Origin: CAVXTT01 sp963764685
Lineage (GTDB): Bacteria > Bacteroidota > Ignavibacteria > Ignavibacteriales > Ignavibacteriaceae
Assembly (NCBI GenBank): GCA_963764685.1
Contig: CAVXTT010000016.1
Span: 310,001 to 374,000, forward strand
Length of the DNA stretch: 64,000 nt
Direction: 5' to 3'
Shown: in pieces, positions 10,048-19,300 of the stretch
How the letters are laid out: each line of letters starts with the position of its first letter
Numbering within the stretch: position 1 is the first letter of the stretch
The notes under the pieces: generated by a model
The model's input: the letters and a program-made list of their open reading frames with translations, nothing else
Databases searched by the model: none
What the model was told of the DNA's origin: nothing
Made by a program: the position numbers and the translations under genes

Positions 10048-10332
10048 ATGGACTATTTTACCTTAAAGAAAGATTCACTGGGGTTCCTGGAAACAACTGG
10101 TTTTGTAAATGCTGTAAAAGCAGCCGATGCAATGCTCAAAACAGCTGATGTTGAACTGATTTCCAATAAGAAAACGGGCAGCGGATTTGTCTCCTTAATA
10201 ATTAAAGGGGATATCGGAGCAGTTAGGGCTGCTACAGAGGCGGGAGCATCCAGGTTAAGGAAAAATGGTGATCCCGTATCAACATTAGTTATTCAAACTC
10301 CTGATTCTCAACTGGAGAAAATCTTAAAATAA
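10048..10332 (+). CDS. BMC-domain (microcompartment shell hexamer) protein
   Basis: A 94-residue single BMC (PF00936-type) domain: LGFLETTGFVNAVKAADAML, followed by VSLIIKGDIGAVRAATEAG. This is the beta-alpha-beta arrangement of hexamer-forming shell proteins such as PduA/CcmK. One base separates it from a second BMC gene. No encapsulated-enzyme genes, no pentameric vertex (EutN/CcmL) gene and no aldehyde dehydrogenase are present nearby, so it is an orphan pair within housekeeping genes. The role is unknown; a shell function would need partners elsewhere in the genome. Confidence 0.88.
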   Translation: MDYFTLKKDSLGFLETTGFVNAVKAADAMLKTADVELISNKKTGSGFVSLIIKGDIGAVRAATEAGASRLRKNGDPVSTLVIQTPDSQLEKILK

Positions 10333-10333
10333 T

Positions 10334-11135
10334 ATGAAAACAGCAATAGGTCTCATCGAAACAAAAGGGCTTGTAGCTGCAGTTGCAGCTGCCGATAAAG
10401 CTTTGAAATCGGCAAAGGTTATCCTGGAGGGAAAGGAAATTACAGAACCGGGATATGTAACAATAAGGTTTACAGGTGAATTGAACGAAATTCAGATAGC
10501 TGTTGCTGCAGGAACAGAAGCAGCGAGGGATGCCGGCGAATTAGTTTCCTCTATAGTAATTTCCGATCCGGATTCACAATTATCAGTTCTGCTAAAAAAC
10601 AATAATGAAAAAGCATTCCCCGCTAAAGAAATTTTTACATTCCCTGCTCCCTTTCTGAAAGAAGAGGACGCTGGTGATTTCAAAATTGTAAAGCCGGTAA
10701 AGGAAAAAGTGCCCAAACCGGTATCATCTTCGTCAGAAAAAACCGTGCAGAATCAGGTTAAAAAATCGCTTCCCGATAAAAAGAAATTTACAATTCCTAC
10801 CCCGGCTCTTTCAGAAGCAGATGATGGGATAGAAGTAAATAGCGGCAGAACCCCCAAAGAAAAAACTAGTTCCTGCATCCTCACTTAAAGCAGAACGCCG
10901 GGGAGAGATAGATACCATTACCCGCCTGAGAATGGAGGCGCTCGGAAAGAACATTGAAAGTAATACAGAAGCCCCGGTTATTAAGGAAAATAACGAAGAA
11001 GATCTTTCAGTACTGAATGTACATCAGCTTAGAAAACTTGCAAGAAGCACCCCGGATTTCCCTATCTTCGGAAGAAAAATATCAAAAGCTAACAGGGATG
11101 AGCTTCTGAAATTATTCAACGGCATAGGACGTTAA
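10334..11135 (+). CDS. BMC-domain protein with basic linker and Rho_N/SAP-like C-terminus (frame broken)
   Basis: The first frame runs 10334-10888: a BMC domain (residues ~1-90, IGLIETKGLVAAVAAADKAL) followed by a Lys/Pro/Ser-rich linker. A run of six A at 10860-10865 breaks the frame; with five A it continues as KEKLVPASSLKAERRGEID and on to 11135, giving about 266 residues. The C-terminal ~40 residues (LSVLNVHQLRKLAR, then KISKANRDELLKLF) resemble the small helical Rho N-terminal/SAP-type nucleic-acid-binding fold. A shell protein with such a tail is unusual. The break could be an assembly error or A-run slippage yielding a short form ending SSCILT. Confidence 0.75.
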
Positions 11136-11146
11136 ACCGGGAAGTA

Positions 11147-12061
11147 ATGAGAAAAAAGATCCCGGTCTTCATTGTTGCATTTATTTTTTCATCAATCATA
11201 TGGGCTTCTATATCGTTATCCAATGATTATTATGCGACCTATGAAATCCCTGTCAGACTTGTAAACTTTCCCGGAGGCTATACAACAGGTACGAATATAC
11301 CTGAAAATGTTTTTGTTAAGCTGAAAGGGGAGGGTTGGAAACTGCTGTCTTTAAATTTTGGTCCCGAATCAGAATATGTAATATCTGCAGGAAAGGACAG
11401 TGGACAGAAATTTGTTAATCTTTTCAATTATCTTGTAGAGAATCAATGGCTGTCATCCGATCTTGAAGTCATTGATATCACTCCCGACACTCTCTCCTTT
11501 AATATAGAAAGAATAATTAATAAGCGTGTGGGAGTGCTTCCGGATCTTCAAATCGATTATAAACCCGGATATGGTCTGGCATCCGATGTAAAGGTGAGTC
11601 CTGACAGTGTTACTGTATACGGTCCTGTTAACTTTGTAAATAAACTTGATTATGTATTAACGGAAAAGATTGCGGGTAAGAATGTTGATGAGAGAATATA
11701 TAAAAATGTTAATCTTAAAAATATGCCGGGTATGAGTTACAGCAGCAGTATTGTAGGTGTAAATCTGGATGTTCAGCAGATAATGGAAAAAGAATTTACG
11801 GATCTTAATGTCGACATCCTTGATGTCCCTTCGGACAGGAATGTTGTATTGCTCCCCAATAAAGTCAATCTTGGAATAAAAGGGGGAATTGATATATTAG
11901 GTAAATTAAAGGGGAGAGATTTCAGAGCTTATATATATTACCGGGATGTTGTTCTTGACACAACCGGAAGCATTGCTCCGAGAATTGATTTACCTGTAAA
12001 CACAGCTTTAATTTATTCCAAGCCGGAACGTTTACGTTATATAATTAAAAAATTTAATTAA
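11147..12061 (+). CDS. YbbR-like domain membrane-anchored protein
   Basis: A 304-residue protein with one N-terminal membrane anchor (about residues 5-23, FIVAFIFSSIIWASI) and an extracytoplasmic part built of YbbR-like repeats (YEIPVRLVN, VYGPVNFVNKL and similar). In other bacteria YbbR proteins lie next to cyclic-di-AMP cyclase (CdaR) and modulate it; no cyclase gene is in this window. The gene is close behind the BMC gene and six bases before tmk, so it is likely co-transcribed. Confidence 0.75.
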   Translation: MRKKIPVFIVAFIFSSIIWASISLSNDYYATYEIPVRLVNFPGGYTTGTNIPENVFVKLKGEGWKLLSLNFGPESEYVISAGKDSGQKFVNLFNYLVENQWLSSDLEVIDITPDTLSFNIERIINKRVGVLPDLQIDYKPGYGLASDVKVSPDSVTVYGPVNFVNKLDYVLTEKIAGKNVDERIYKNVNLKNMPGMSYSSSIVGVNLDVQQIMEKEFTDLNVDILDVPSDRNVVLLPNKVNLGIKGGIDILGKLKGRDFRAYIYYRDVVLDTTGSIAPRIDLPVNTALIYSKPERLRYIIKKFN

Positions 12062-12066
12062 AAAGT

Positions 12067-12693
12067 ATGTTTATAAGTTTTGAAGGGATTGATTTCTGCG
12101 GGAAGTCAACCCAGATCGAATTATTAAGAAATTATCTGACGGCTCATAACAAAAAGGTACAGATAGTCAGGGAGCCGGGGGGAACTGAACTTTCCGAGGA
12201 GATACGTAAGATCCTGTTAGATAAAAAACATAACAAGATGGTTATGGAAACAGAGATTTTCCTTTTCTCTGCGAGCAGGGCTCAGATTGTCAGGGAAAAA
12301 ATCCGCCCTTATCTTGATAAGGGATTTTATGTAATTTCGGACAGGTTTCACGATTCTACTACGGCATATCAGGGATACGGAAGAGGCATTCCGCTTGAGA
12401 TCGTGAAGCATATACATCAGCTGGCTATTGGTTCTACTATTCCGGATCTGACATTTCTTCTGGATATTCCGGTTGAGGAGGCAGAAAAAAGAAAAGCAGA
12501 GAATAAGCACATAGAACTTGACAGGATTGAAACTTCCGAACATAACTTTTACCGGAGAGTAAGGAACGGATATCTTGAACTGGCACGCACTGAATCCAGG
12601 TTCAGAGTAATTAACGGGATGCAGAATATTGATGATGTACAAAAAGAAATTTTACAACAAATGAGTTTATTTGAACAAAAGGAAACTGTATGA
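12067..12693 (+). CDS. tmk: Thymidylate kinase
   Basis: Phosphorylates dTMP to dTDP. The 208 residues are the usual size. The P-loop EGIDFCGKST is at about 6-15, the DRX motif appears as REPGG, the dTMP-binding DRFHDSTTAYQGYGRG is present, and a lid region follows near RKAENKHIELDRIE. Its stop overlaps the start of the S41 protease gene by four bases (ATGA). Confidence 0.96.
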   Translation: MFISFEGIDFCGKSTQIELLRNYLTAHNKKVQIVREPGGTELSEEIRKILLDKKHNKMVMETEIFLFSASRAQIVREKIRPYLDKGFYVISDRFHDSTTAYQGYGRGIPLEIVKHIHQLAIGSTIPDLTFLLDIPVEEAEKRKAENKHIELDRIETSEHNFYRRVRNGYLELARTESRFRVINGMQNIDDVQKEILQQMSLFEQKETV

Positions 12694-14327
12694 AGACATA
12701 CCCCTGGAAGAAGCTGTTTGCGGCAGGATTTATAATATTATTGTTTTCCGGATTCTTTGCCGGGAAGGATGATCTTTATTTCGAGATATCAAAGAACATC
12801 GATCTCTTTACACGTGTTTACAAAGAAATATCCTTCAACTATGTTGATGAAGTTAACCCGGAAAAGTTTATGCAGTCGGGCATACAAGGGATGCTGTCGA
12901 CACTCGACCCTTATACCGTATTTATTGATGAAAACAGAAAAGATGAAATTGATCTGCTGACTAATGGCAAATACGGCGGCATAGGAATAACAATCGGGGT
13001 AAGAGGAAAAAACGTTACCATAGTGGAAGTTCTTGAAGGATATTCTGCACAGCGGCAGGGAATAAGGATCGGTGATGTTTTAATTGAAGCTTCTGGTGTA
13101 AAAATTACTCCCGATAATATGGAGCAAATATCTTCATTGGTGAAAGGAGAACCGGGAACCCCTGTGAATGTATCCGTATTGAGGAATTTAGAGGATACAT
13201 TAAAATTTGATCTCATAAGGGAAGAGATTATCATTAAAAATATTCCCTATGCCGGCTTTTATCCTGAGAACTCCGGTAACGTTTATATTAAACTCTCAAA
13301 CTTCAGCAGGAGTGCGGGCGATGAATTAAGAAAAGTCCTGAAGGATATGAAGTCAAAAAGGGATATTGAATCAATCGTTCTTGATCTGAGAGGCAATCCG
13401 GGAGGACTTCTGGATGTCGCAGTTGACATATGTGAAAAGTTCCTGAAGAAGGATCTTCTCATCGTTGCTACTAAAGGAAGGGAAGAGGCAAGCAATAAAA
13501 ATTATTTCTCAACACAGGAGCCGTTGGTGGGGGATTCCAGGCTTGTCGTCTTAATCAATGAAGGTTCTGCTTCAGCCTCTGAAATTGTTGCAGGTGCTAT
13601 TCAGGATCAGGACCGGGGTGTAATTCTCGGGACTAAGAGTTTCGGCAAGGGACTTGTGCAGACAATTACTCCTCTTAATTATAATACATCATTAAAAATA
13701 ACTACTGCAAAGTATTATACTCCAAGCGGGCGATGCATTCAGAAAATCAATTATAACGGGAACGGGAAAGCAGATTCATTAAAACCGGATTTATATTATA
13801 CTGCAAATAACAGGACTGTATATAGTGCCGGCGGAATAACTCCCGATACTACAGTAAACTTTGAAGTTGAAGGGGATATTACAAAAGAGCTGTTAGCCAA
13901 AGGAATGTTCTTCAGATTTGGTGATTATTATTACTACAAGAACCAGGATGTAACTTTTAATTCTTTAAAAGATGAGAAGTTATATTCTGATTTTATACAT
14001 TTTATCGAAGAGAATGATTTCGTCTACCATTCGGATGCAGAAAAACAGGTAGATAAACTTATTATGGACGTTGAGAAAAAGAAGAATGCAGAGCCGCTGA
14101 AGGAAGAACTTCGAAAAGTAAAAGACCAGTTTCAGAATATAGCTTCTACCGAGCTTAAGGTTTATGAGACAGAAATAATAAGAGAAATTAAGAGTGAACT
14201 AGCTTCCCGTTATCTTGGATTTGAAGGAAGAGTGAAAGAGCTGCTGAACCACGACGTGCAGCTTAGTACAGCAATCTCGATATTGAAAGATCAAAGCTTG
14301 TATAAAAAACTACTTAATATGAATTAA
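12690..14327 (+). CDS. S41 family C-terminal processing peptidase (CtpA/Prc type)
   Basis: A periplasmic, membrane-anchored tail-specific protease. The 545 residues begin with a hydrophobic signal/anchor (~10-24). The S41 N-terminal helices include YKEISFNYVDEV. A PDZ domain spans ~90-170 (GGIGITIGV, GIRIGDVLIEASG). The catalytic core has Ser295 within GSASASE and Lys320 within SFGKGLVQT, the 25-residue spacing normal for this Ser-Lys dyad family. A C-terminal helical extension of ~130 residues follows. ATGA overlap with tmk. Confidence 0.93.
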   Translation: MKTYPWKKLFAAGFIILLFSGFFAGKDDLYFEISKNIDLFTRVYKEISFNYVDEVNPEKFMQSGIQGMLSTLDPYTVFIDENRKDEIDLLTNGKYGGIGITIGVRGKNVTIVEVLEGYSAQRQGIRIGDVLIEASGVKITPDNMEQISSLVKGEPGTPVNVSVLRNLEDTLKFDLIREEIIIKNIPYAGFYPENSGNVYIKLSNFSRSAGDELRKVLKDMKSKRDIESIVLDLRGNPGGLLDVAVDICEKFLKKDLLIVATKGREEASNKNYFSTQEPLVGDSRLVVLINEGSASASEIVAGAIQDQDRGVILGTKSFGKGLVQTITPLNYNTSLKITTAKYYTPSGRCIQKINYNGNGKADSLKPDLYYTANNRTVYSAGGITPDTTVNFEVEGDITKELLAKGMFFRFGDYYYYKNQDVTFNSLKDEKLYSDFIHFIEENDFVYHSDAEKQVDKLIMDVEKKKNAEPLKEELRKVKDQFQNIASTELKVYETEIIREIKSELASRYLGFEGRVKELLNHDVQLSTAISILKDQSLYKKLLNMN

Positions 14328-14358
14328 AAGCAGTAATAAATCATAAGGGGAATAACTG

Positions 14359-14640
14359 ATGAGATCTCGTTTTCTGGTTCTGGTATTTAACCCGCTGTTT
14401 GGGAAATGTCCCCGCTGCAGCAGTGAGTATTGTCTGCACAGATCAAAAGTCAGAACTTTCAAAGAAAAATTACTTACATTTTTTACTGTGAGACGTTTAT
14501 ACAGGTGCAGCCGCTGCGGATGGCGGGGACAGCTCGTGACATTAGTATTCTCTGTAAAAAGCCTGACAGAGGCAGCAATCTTAATTAGTGTTACCGCGGG
14601 AGCTTGTTTGATATTATCGCAGGTTCTTAAAAGAATCTGA
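14359..14640 (+). CDS. Small zinc-ribbon membrane protein
   Basis: A 93-residue protein with two CxxC pairs (CPRC near 18-21 and CSRCGWRG near 50-57), separated by a basic stretch, then a hydrophobic segment (~65-89) that should span the membrane once. It looks like a zinc ribbon presented on the cytoplasmic face. An AAGGGG ribosome site lies ten bases before the ATG. The family and function are not recognised. Confidence 0.65.
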   Translation: MRSRFLVLVFNPLFGKCPRCSSEYCLHRSKVRTFKEKLLTFFTVRRLYRCSRCGWRGQLVTLVFSVKSLTEAAILISVTAGACLILSQVLKRI

Positions 14641-14690
14641 TTTATTCATATATTTCCTTCAATTATTACTAAAAAAATCACCTTTCTTCA

Positions 14691-15551
14691 GTGAAACATT
14701 TGCCAGATCATCAAAAAGGACTGCTTGCCGTACTTGCAGCTGCGATCCTGTGGAGCACCGGCGGGATGTTTATCAAACTGATCACCCTTGATGCTTTGCA
14801 GCTGTCATTTTTCAGATCTGTCTTTGCGGCGGCGGTATTTGCAATACTGTTAAAAAAAAATATCCTGGATGTTAACGTCTTTACCTTTGTCAATGCCTTG
14901 CTGTATTCTGCAATTCTTATATTATTCGTAATTGCAACCAAGACAACAACAGCAGCAAATGCTATTTTTCTTCAATACACAGCTCCTATCTATGTTCTCA
15001 TATTCGAACCACTTGTAAATAAGACAACCTACCGGAAGATTAATATTATAACAATTATCGTATGCTTCGGGGGAATGCTCTTATTCTTTATGGGAGAAAT
15101 AACTCCCGGACACCTGGAAGGAAACATTATTGCATTGTTATCAGGACTCGCATTTGCCGCCTTTCTTATCGGTATGAGGAAGAATAAGCACGAGTATCAA
15201 TCGGTAACAATTTTCTACGGAAATATTCTCATAGCCCTTATCTGTATGGGCTCCCTTTTTAATCTCAATGTGCTTTCCGCTAAAGATATGGGTATGGTAG
15301 CATTTCTCGGTATCTTCCAGATAGGTATCGCATATGCCATTTTCAGTTACGGCCTGAAGAAAGTATTGGCGGTAGAAGCTTCTTTAATCTCAATGATAGA
15401 GCCCGTCCTGAACCCGGTGTGGGTCTTTTTAGGTTATGGTGAAGTACCCTCCTTTATGGCAGTAATCGGGGGAATAATTATAGTTACTGCTATTTCCGTA
15501 AGAGCCTTTTTAATGGAATCGGGAATGTTAAGTAAAAGGGCTGGAGCTTAG
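14691..15551 (+). CDS. EamA/DMT-superfamily transporter
   Basis: A 286-residue integral membrane protein with about ten hydrophobic segments in two five-helix halves, typical of the drug/metabolite transporter superfamily (WSTGGMFIKLI in the first half, SLISMIEPVLNPVWVFLGYGE in the last quarter). The start is GTG at 14691 without a clear ribosome site. The substrate cannot be predicted. It converges on pdxH and overlaps its end by four bases. Confidence 0.85.
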   Translation: MKHLPDHQKGLLAVLAAAILWSTGGMFIKLITLDALQLSFFRSVFAAAVFAILLKKNILDVNVFTFVNALLYSAILILFVIATKTTTAANAIFLQYTAPIYVLIFEPLVNKTTYRKINIITIIVCFGGMLLFFMGEITPGHLEGNIIALLSGLAFAAFLIGMRKNKHEYQSVTIFYGNILIALICMGSLFNLNVLSAKDMGMVAFLGIFQIGIAYAIFSYGLKKVLAVEASLISMIEPVLNPVWVFLGYGEVPSFMAVIGGIIIVTAISVRAFLMESGMLSKRAGA

Positions 15552-16195
15552 GGGGCGAGTCTTAATATTTCCCAGGATGCATCCGTTTTTCTGTAACATA
15601 TCCTGTCGTGAAGCCTGTTCTCACGTCCCTGCCAGAATTCAAATTTGACGGGTGCTATTTTATAACCTCCCCAGAAGGGCGGAAGAGGGACCTCAGTATT
15701 CTTAAACTCAGTCTTCAGCTCCTCAAACCTTTGTTCCAGATAATCCCTGTTAGGGATAATGCTGCTTTGCGAAGATGCCCAGGCGCTCAGCTGGCTTTCC
15801 AGAGGTCTTGTCTTAAAATATTGTTCGGAATCTTCCTTAGATATTTTTTCAGCATTACCTGAGATGATCACCTGTCTTTCAAGCTCCCGCCAAAAAAAAT
15901 GCACACTAGCAGAAGGATTAAGGTTAAGGTCGTTACCTTTTTTGCTCTGGTAATTAGTAAAGAATACAAAACCGGAATGATCAAATTCCTTTAATAAGAC
16001 CACACGGATTGAAGGCTTGCCGTCTTCTCCAATCGTTGCCAGGGTCATAGCATTAGGATCAATTATACTGGAATTTAGGGCTTCATTCATCCATACAGCA
16101 AATTGATCAAAAGGGTCCTTTTTAACACTCTTTTTTGATAGAGTTTTAAGTGAATAACCCCTTCTTATTTGGGGAAGTTCTTTGTTGTCAATCAT
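15548..16195 (-). CDS. pdxH: Pyridoxamine 5'-phosphate oxidase
   Basis: FMN enzyme of vitamin B6 synthesis and salvage, oxidising PNP/PMP to PLP. The 215 residues are full length: N-terminal RRGY, the FMN-binding segment PSIRVVLLKEFD and FFTNYQSKKG, then SQLSAWAS and the C-terminal substrate/FMN signature WQGRENRLHDR with RLAP at the end. The gene converges with the EamA transporter and is divergent from the 2-oxoglutarate dehydrogenase. Confidence 0.95.
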   Translation of the reverse strand: MIDNKELPQIRRGYSLKTLSKKSVKKDPFDQFAVWMNEALNSSIIDPNAMTLATIGEDGKPSIRVVLLKEFDHSGFVFFTNYQSKKGNDLNLNPSASVHFFWRELERQVIISGNAEKISKEDSEQYFKTRPLESQLSAWASSQSSIIPNRDYLEQRFEELKTEFKNTEVPLPPFWGGYKIAPVKFEFWQGRENRLHDRICYRKTDASWEILRLAP

Positions 16196-16367
16196 ATATC
16201 ACAAAATAAGGATTTTACCCTTACAATCTCTGAGAGGAATATTTAATTTAAAATAATTGTTTGAAAAATTAAGGAAATTTCCTCCGAAATGCCATAATGC
16301 ATTGTTATGAAGTGTATTTTTTCTTTTATAAATTTATGTTTCTTTAATCCCACAGAACTTAATTAAA

Positions 16368-19300
16368 ATGAAAAAAAGCGATCTTACTAAAGAGCAAAAA
16401 GAAGAACTTGAAAAGTTTGGTGCCAATACCTGGTTCGTCGAAGAATTATATAAACAGTATAAGGAAAATCCCGGTAAAGTACCTGAACAGTGGAAGAATT
16501 TCTTTGGCGGGGTATCAACTGACCTGGGGAAAAAGAACGGGGGAGCGGAATTACTTCCTTCTGCAAATATAAATTTCCCGCTGCCGGGTGATAATGATGA
16601 AGTGCAGGTAATTGCTGGAAGTGCGGCAAGAATTCTTGAAAATATGAACAATAGTATCATGGTACCGGTTGCAACTTCACAGAGGATCATACCTGTAAAG
16701 CTGCTTGAAGAGAACCGTACACTTCTGAATAATTATGGTAAAAAGAAGAGCTTCGGTAAGCTGTCTTTTACGCATCTCATTGCGTGGGCGATTGTTAGAG
16801 CAATAGAAACTGTGCCTGTTATGAATTTTGCCTACAGTGTCCTTAATGGTAAGCCGAGTGTCATAAAAAGATATGGTATCAATCTTGGGCTGGCAATAGA
16901 TCTTGAGAAGAAAGATGGTTCACATTCTCTTATAGTTCCAAGTATTAAAAATGTTAACCGGATGTCCTTTAAGGAATTTTATGATGCCTACGAGGGGATT
17001 GTCGCGAGGACAAGAAGCGGGCAGATAGATCCCTCTGAATTTTTAGGAACAACAGTTACACTTACCAATCCCGGTACTCTTGGTACCATTATGTCAGTCC
17101 CAAGACTGATGGCAGGTCAGGGCGCCATAATAGCCACCGGTGCAATTCAGCATTCTGCAGAGTACCAGGCTATGGCTCCTGGAACAATCTCAACGCTCGG
17201 TATCAGCAAGATAATGAATATTACGAGCACATATGATCACAGGATAATTCAGGGGGCTGAATCAGGATTGTTCTTAAAAGAAGTATATGAACTTCTGTTG
17301 GGTTCCAGGGATTTTTATAAGCAAATATTTGATGACCTTAAGGTTCCTCTCAGGCCTCTCGAATGGAAAACAGACTATTCTCCCGGCACCTTCAGCTCAA
17401 CATTAAATACCGAAGAAATTGAAAAACAGGCAAGGATCCTTCAGCTTATTAATTTATACCGGGTAAGAGGACACCTGGTTGCGAGCCTTGATCCATTAGG
17501 ATCACACTGCCCGTATCACGGTGAACTGGATCCCTCTAATTATAAGCTTACCCTGTGGGACCTTGACAGGGAATTTATAACAGGAGGATTCGGAGGATTA
17601 CAGACCGCACCCCTGAGAAAAATCATTGATATTCTGCAGCAGACATATTGTGATAAGATTGGTGTAGAGTATATGCACATTCAGCTTCCCGAAGAAAAAT
17701 TATGGCTTCAGGATAAGATGGAACCTGTCAGAAATAAGCCGGAATGGGATGCCGAACAGCAGAAATCTATATTAAAAAAACTGATTATTGCTGAGTCGTT
17801 CGAACACTTTGTGCATAATAAATTTATCGGACATAAAAGATTTTCACTTGAAGGTTCTGAAACAGTAATACCTGTCCTGGACCTGCTATTGAATGAAGCA
17901 AGCGGACAGAACCTTCTTGAAGTGGTACTGGGAATGGCACATAGGGGACGGTTAAATGTACTCACAAACATAGTGGGCAAGAGCTATGAATCAATATTTT
18001 CCGAATTTGAGGATATACAGGACCCTGAATCGATAGAAGGTTCTGGTGATGTAAAATATCATCTCGGTGCCTCCGGAAAGTACCGAACGAAGAATGGCAA
18101 GGGGATATCAGTTTCGATTGCATCAAATCCAAGCCACCTCGAATGGGTTAATCCTGTAGTGGAAGGGATTGTACGTGCAAAACAAACAAGATTAGATGAC
18201 AGTAAGGATCATAAAAAAATATTGCCCGTCCTTATACACGGCGATGCTGCTTTTGCAGGCCAGGGAGTAGTTGCTGAAACTCTTAATCTTTCCCAATTAA
18301 GCGGGTACCGAACAGGAGGTACTATTCATCTTATTATAAATAACCAGATCGGATTTACTACAATGCCTGAAGAAGCCCGCTCTTCAGTCTATGCAACAGA
18401 CGTAGCGAAGATGATCCAAGCTCCCATTTTCCACGTAAACGGTGATGATCCTGAAGCAGCTTTATGGGTAACAAAGCTTGCTTTCGAGTACAGGCAGATG
18501 TTCAAGAAAGATGTTGTTATCGATCTGTTTGGATACAGAAGACACGGTCATAATGAAGGAGACGAACCAGGCTTTACTCAGCCGCTGTTGTATGAAAAAA
18601 TTAAAGATCATCCTTCTGTAATGAAATTGTATACTGAGACACTTCTTAAACGTAAGATCGTTAACCAGGAAGAGATCGATAAGATGATTTCTGAGATCCA
18701 GGATCAGCTTACTATGGCTTTCGACAGTATTAAACGGAAAGCATCCAGCTTTAAAGCAGATATGCCTTTGGCAGTTTCCAAGGAAAAAATCGCAGCTATT
18801 CATCCTGTATCTGAAACGGCAATATCAGAAGATTTACTAATAAAAATAGTAGCAGGATCTACACAGCTCCCGAAAGATTTTAATATTCATCCCAAGCTGA
18901 AGAAGTTCATTGAGAAAAGGAGTGAACTAATAGAGGGTAAGAGTGATGCAGACTGGGCATTTGCTGAATCTCTTGCATTCGGCAGTCTTCTATGCGAAGG
19001 TACACCTGTTAGATTAAGCGGACAGGATAGTGTAAGGGGAACATTCAGTCAGCGGCATCTTGCATTCACAGATATTCAGTCGGGTGAGGAATATTTTTAT
19101 CTTAACCATATTGTCCCTGACCAGGCAAAGATAGAAGCTCTGGATAGTCTTTTATCGGAAGCCGCAGTTTTAGGGTTCGAGTATGGTTACAGCTCCGCAG
19201 ATCCGTTAGCACTAGTATTATGGGAAGCACAGTTTGGCGACTTTGCAAATAGTGCTCAGGTAATAATAGATAATTTCATTGTCTGTTCGTATGAAAAATG

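Noticed and set aside
16272..16283. Operator palindrome AGGAAATTTCCT between pdxH and the 2-oxoglutarate dehydrogenase gene
   Set aside because: An isolated 12-bp AT-centred palindrome is expected by chance at this base composition and no second copy was seen.
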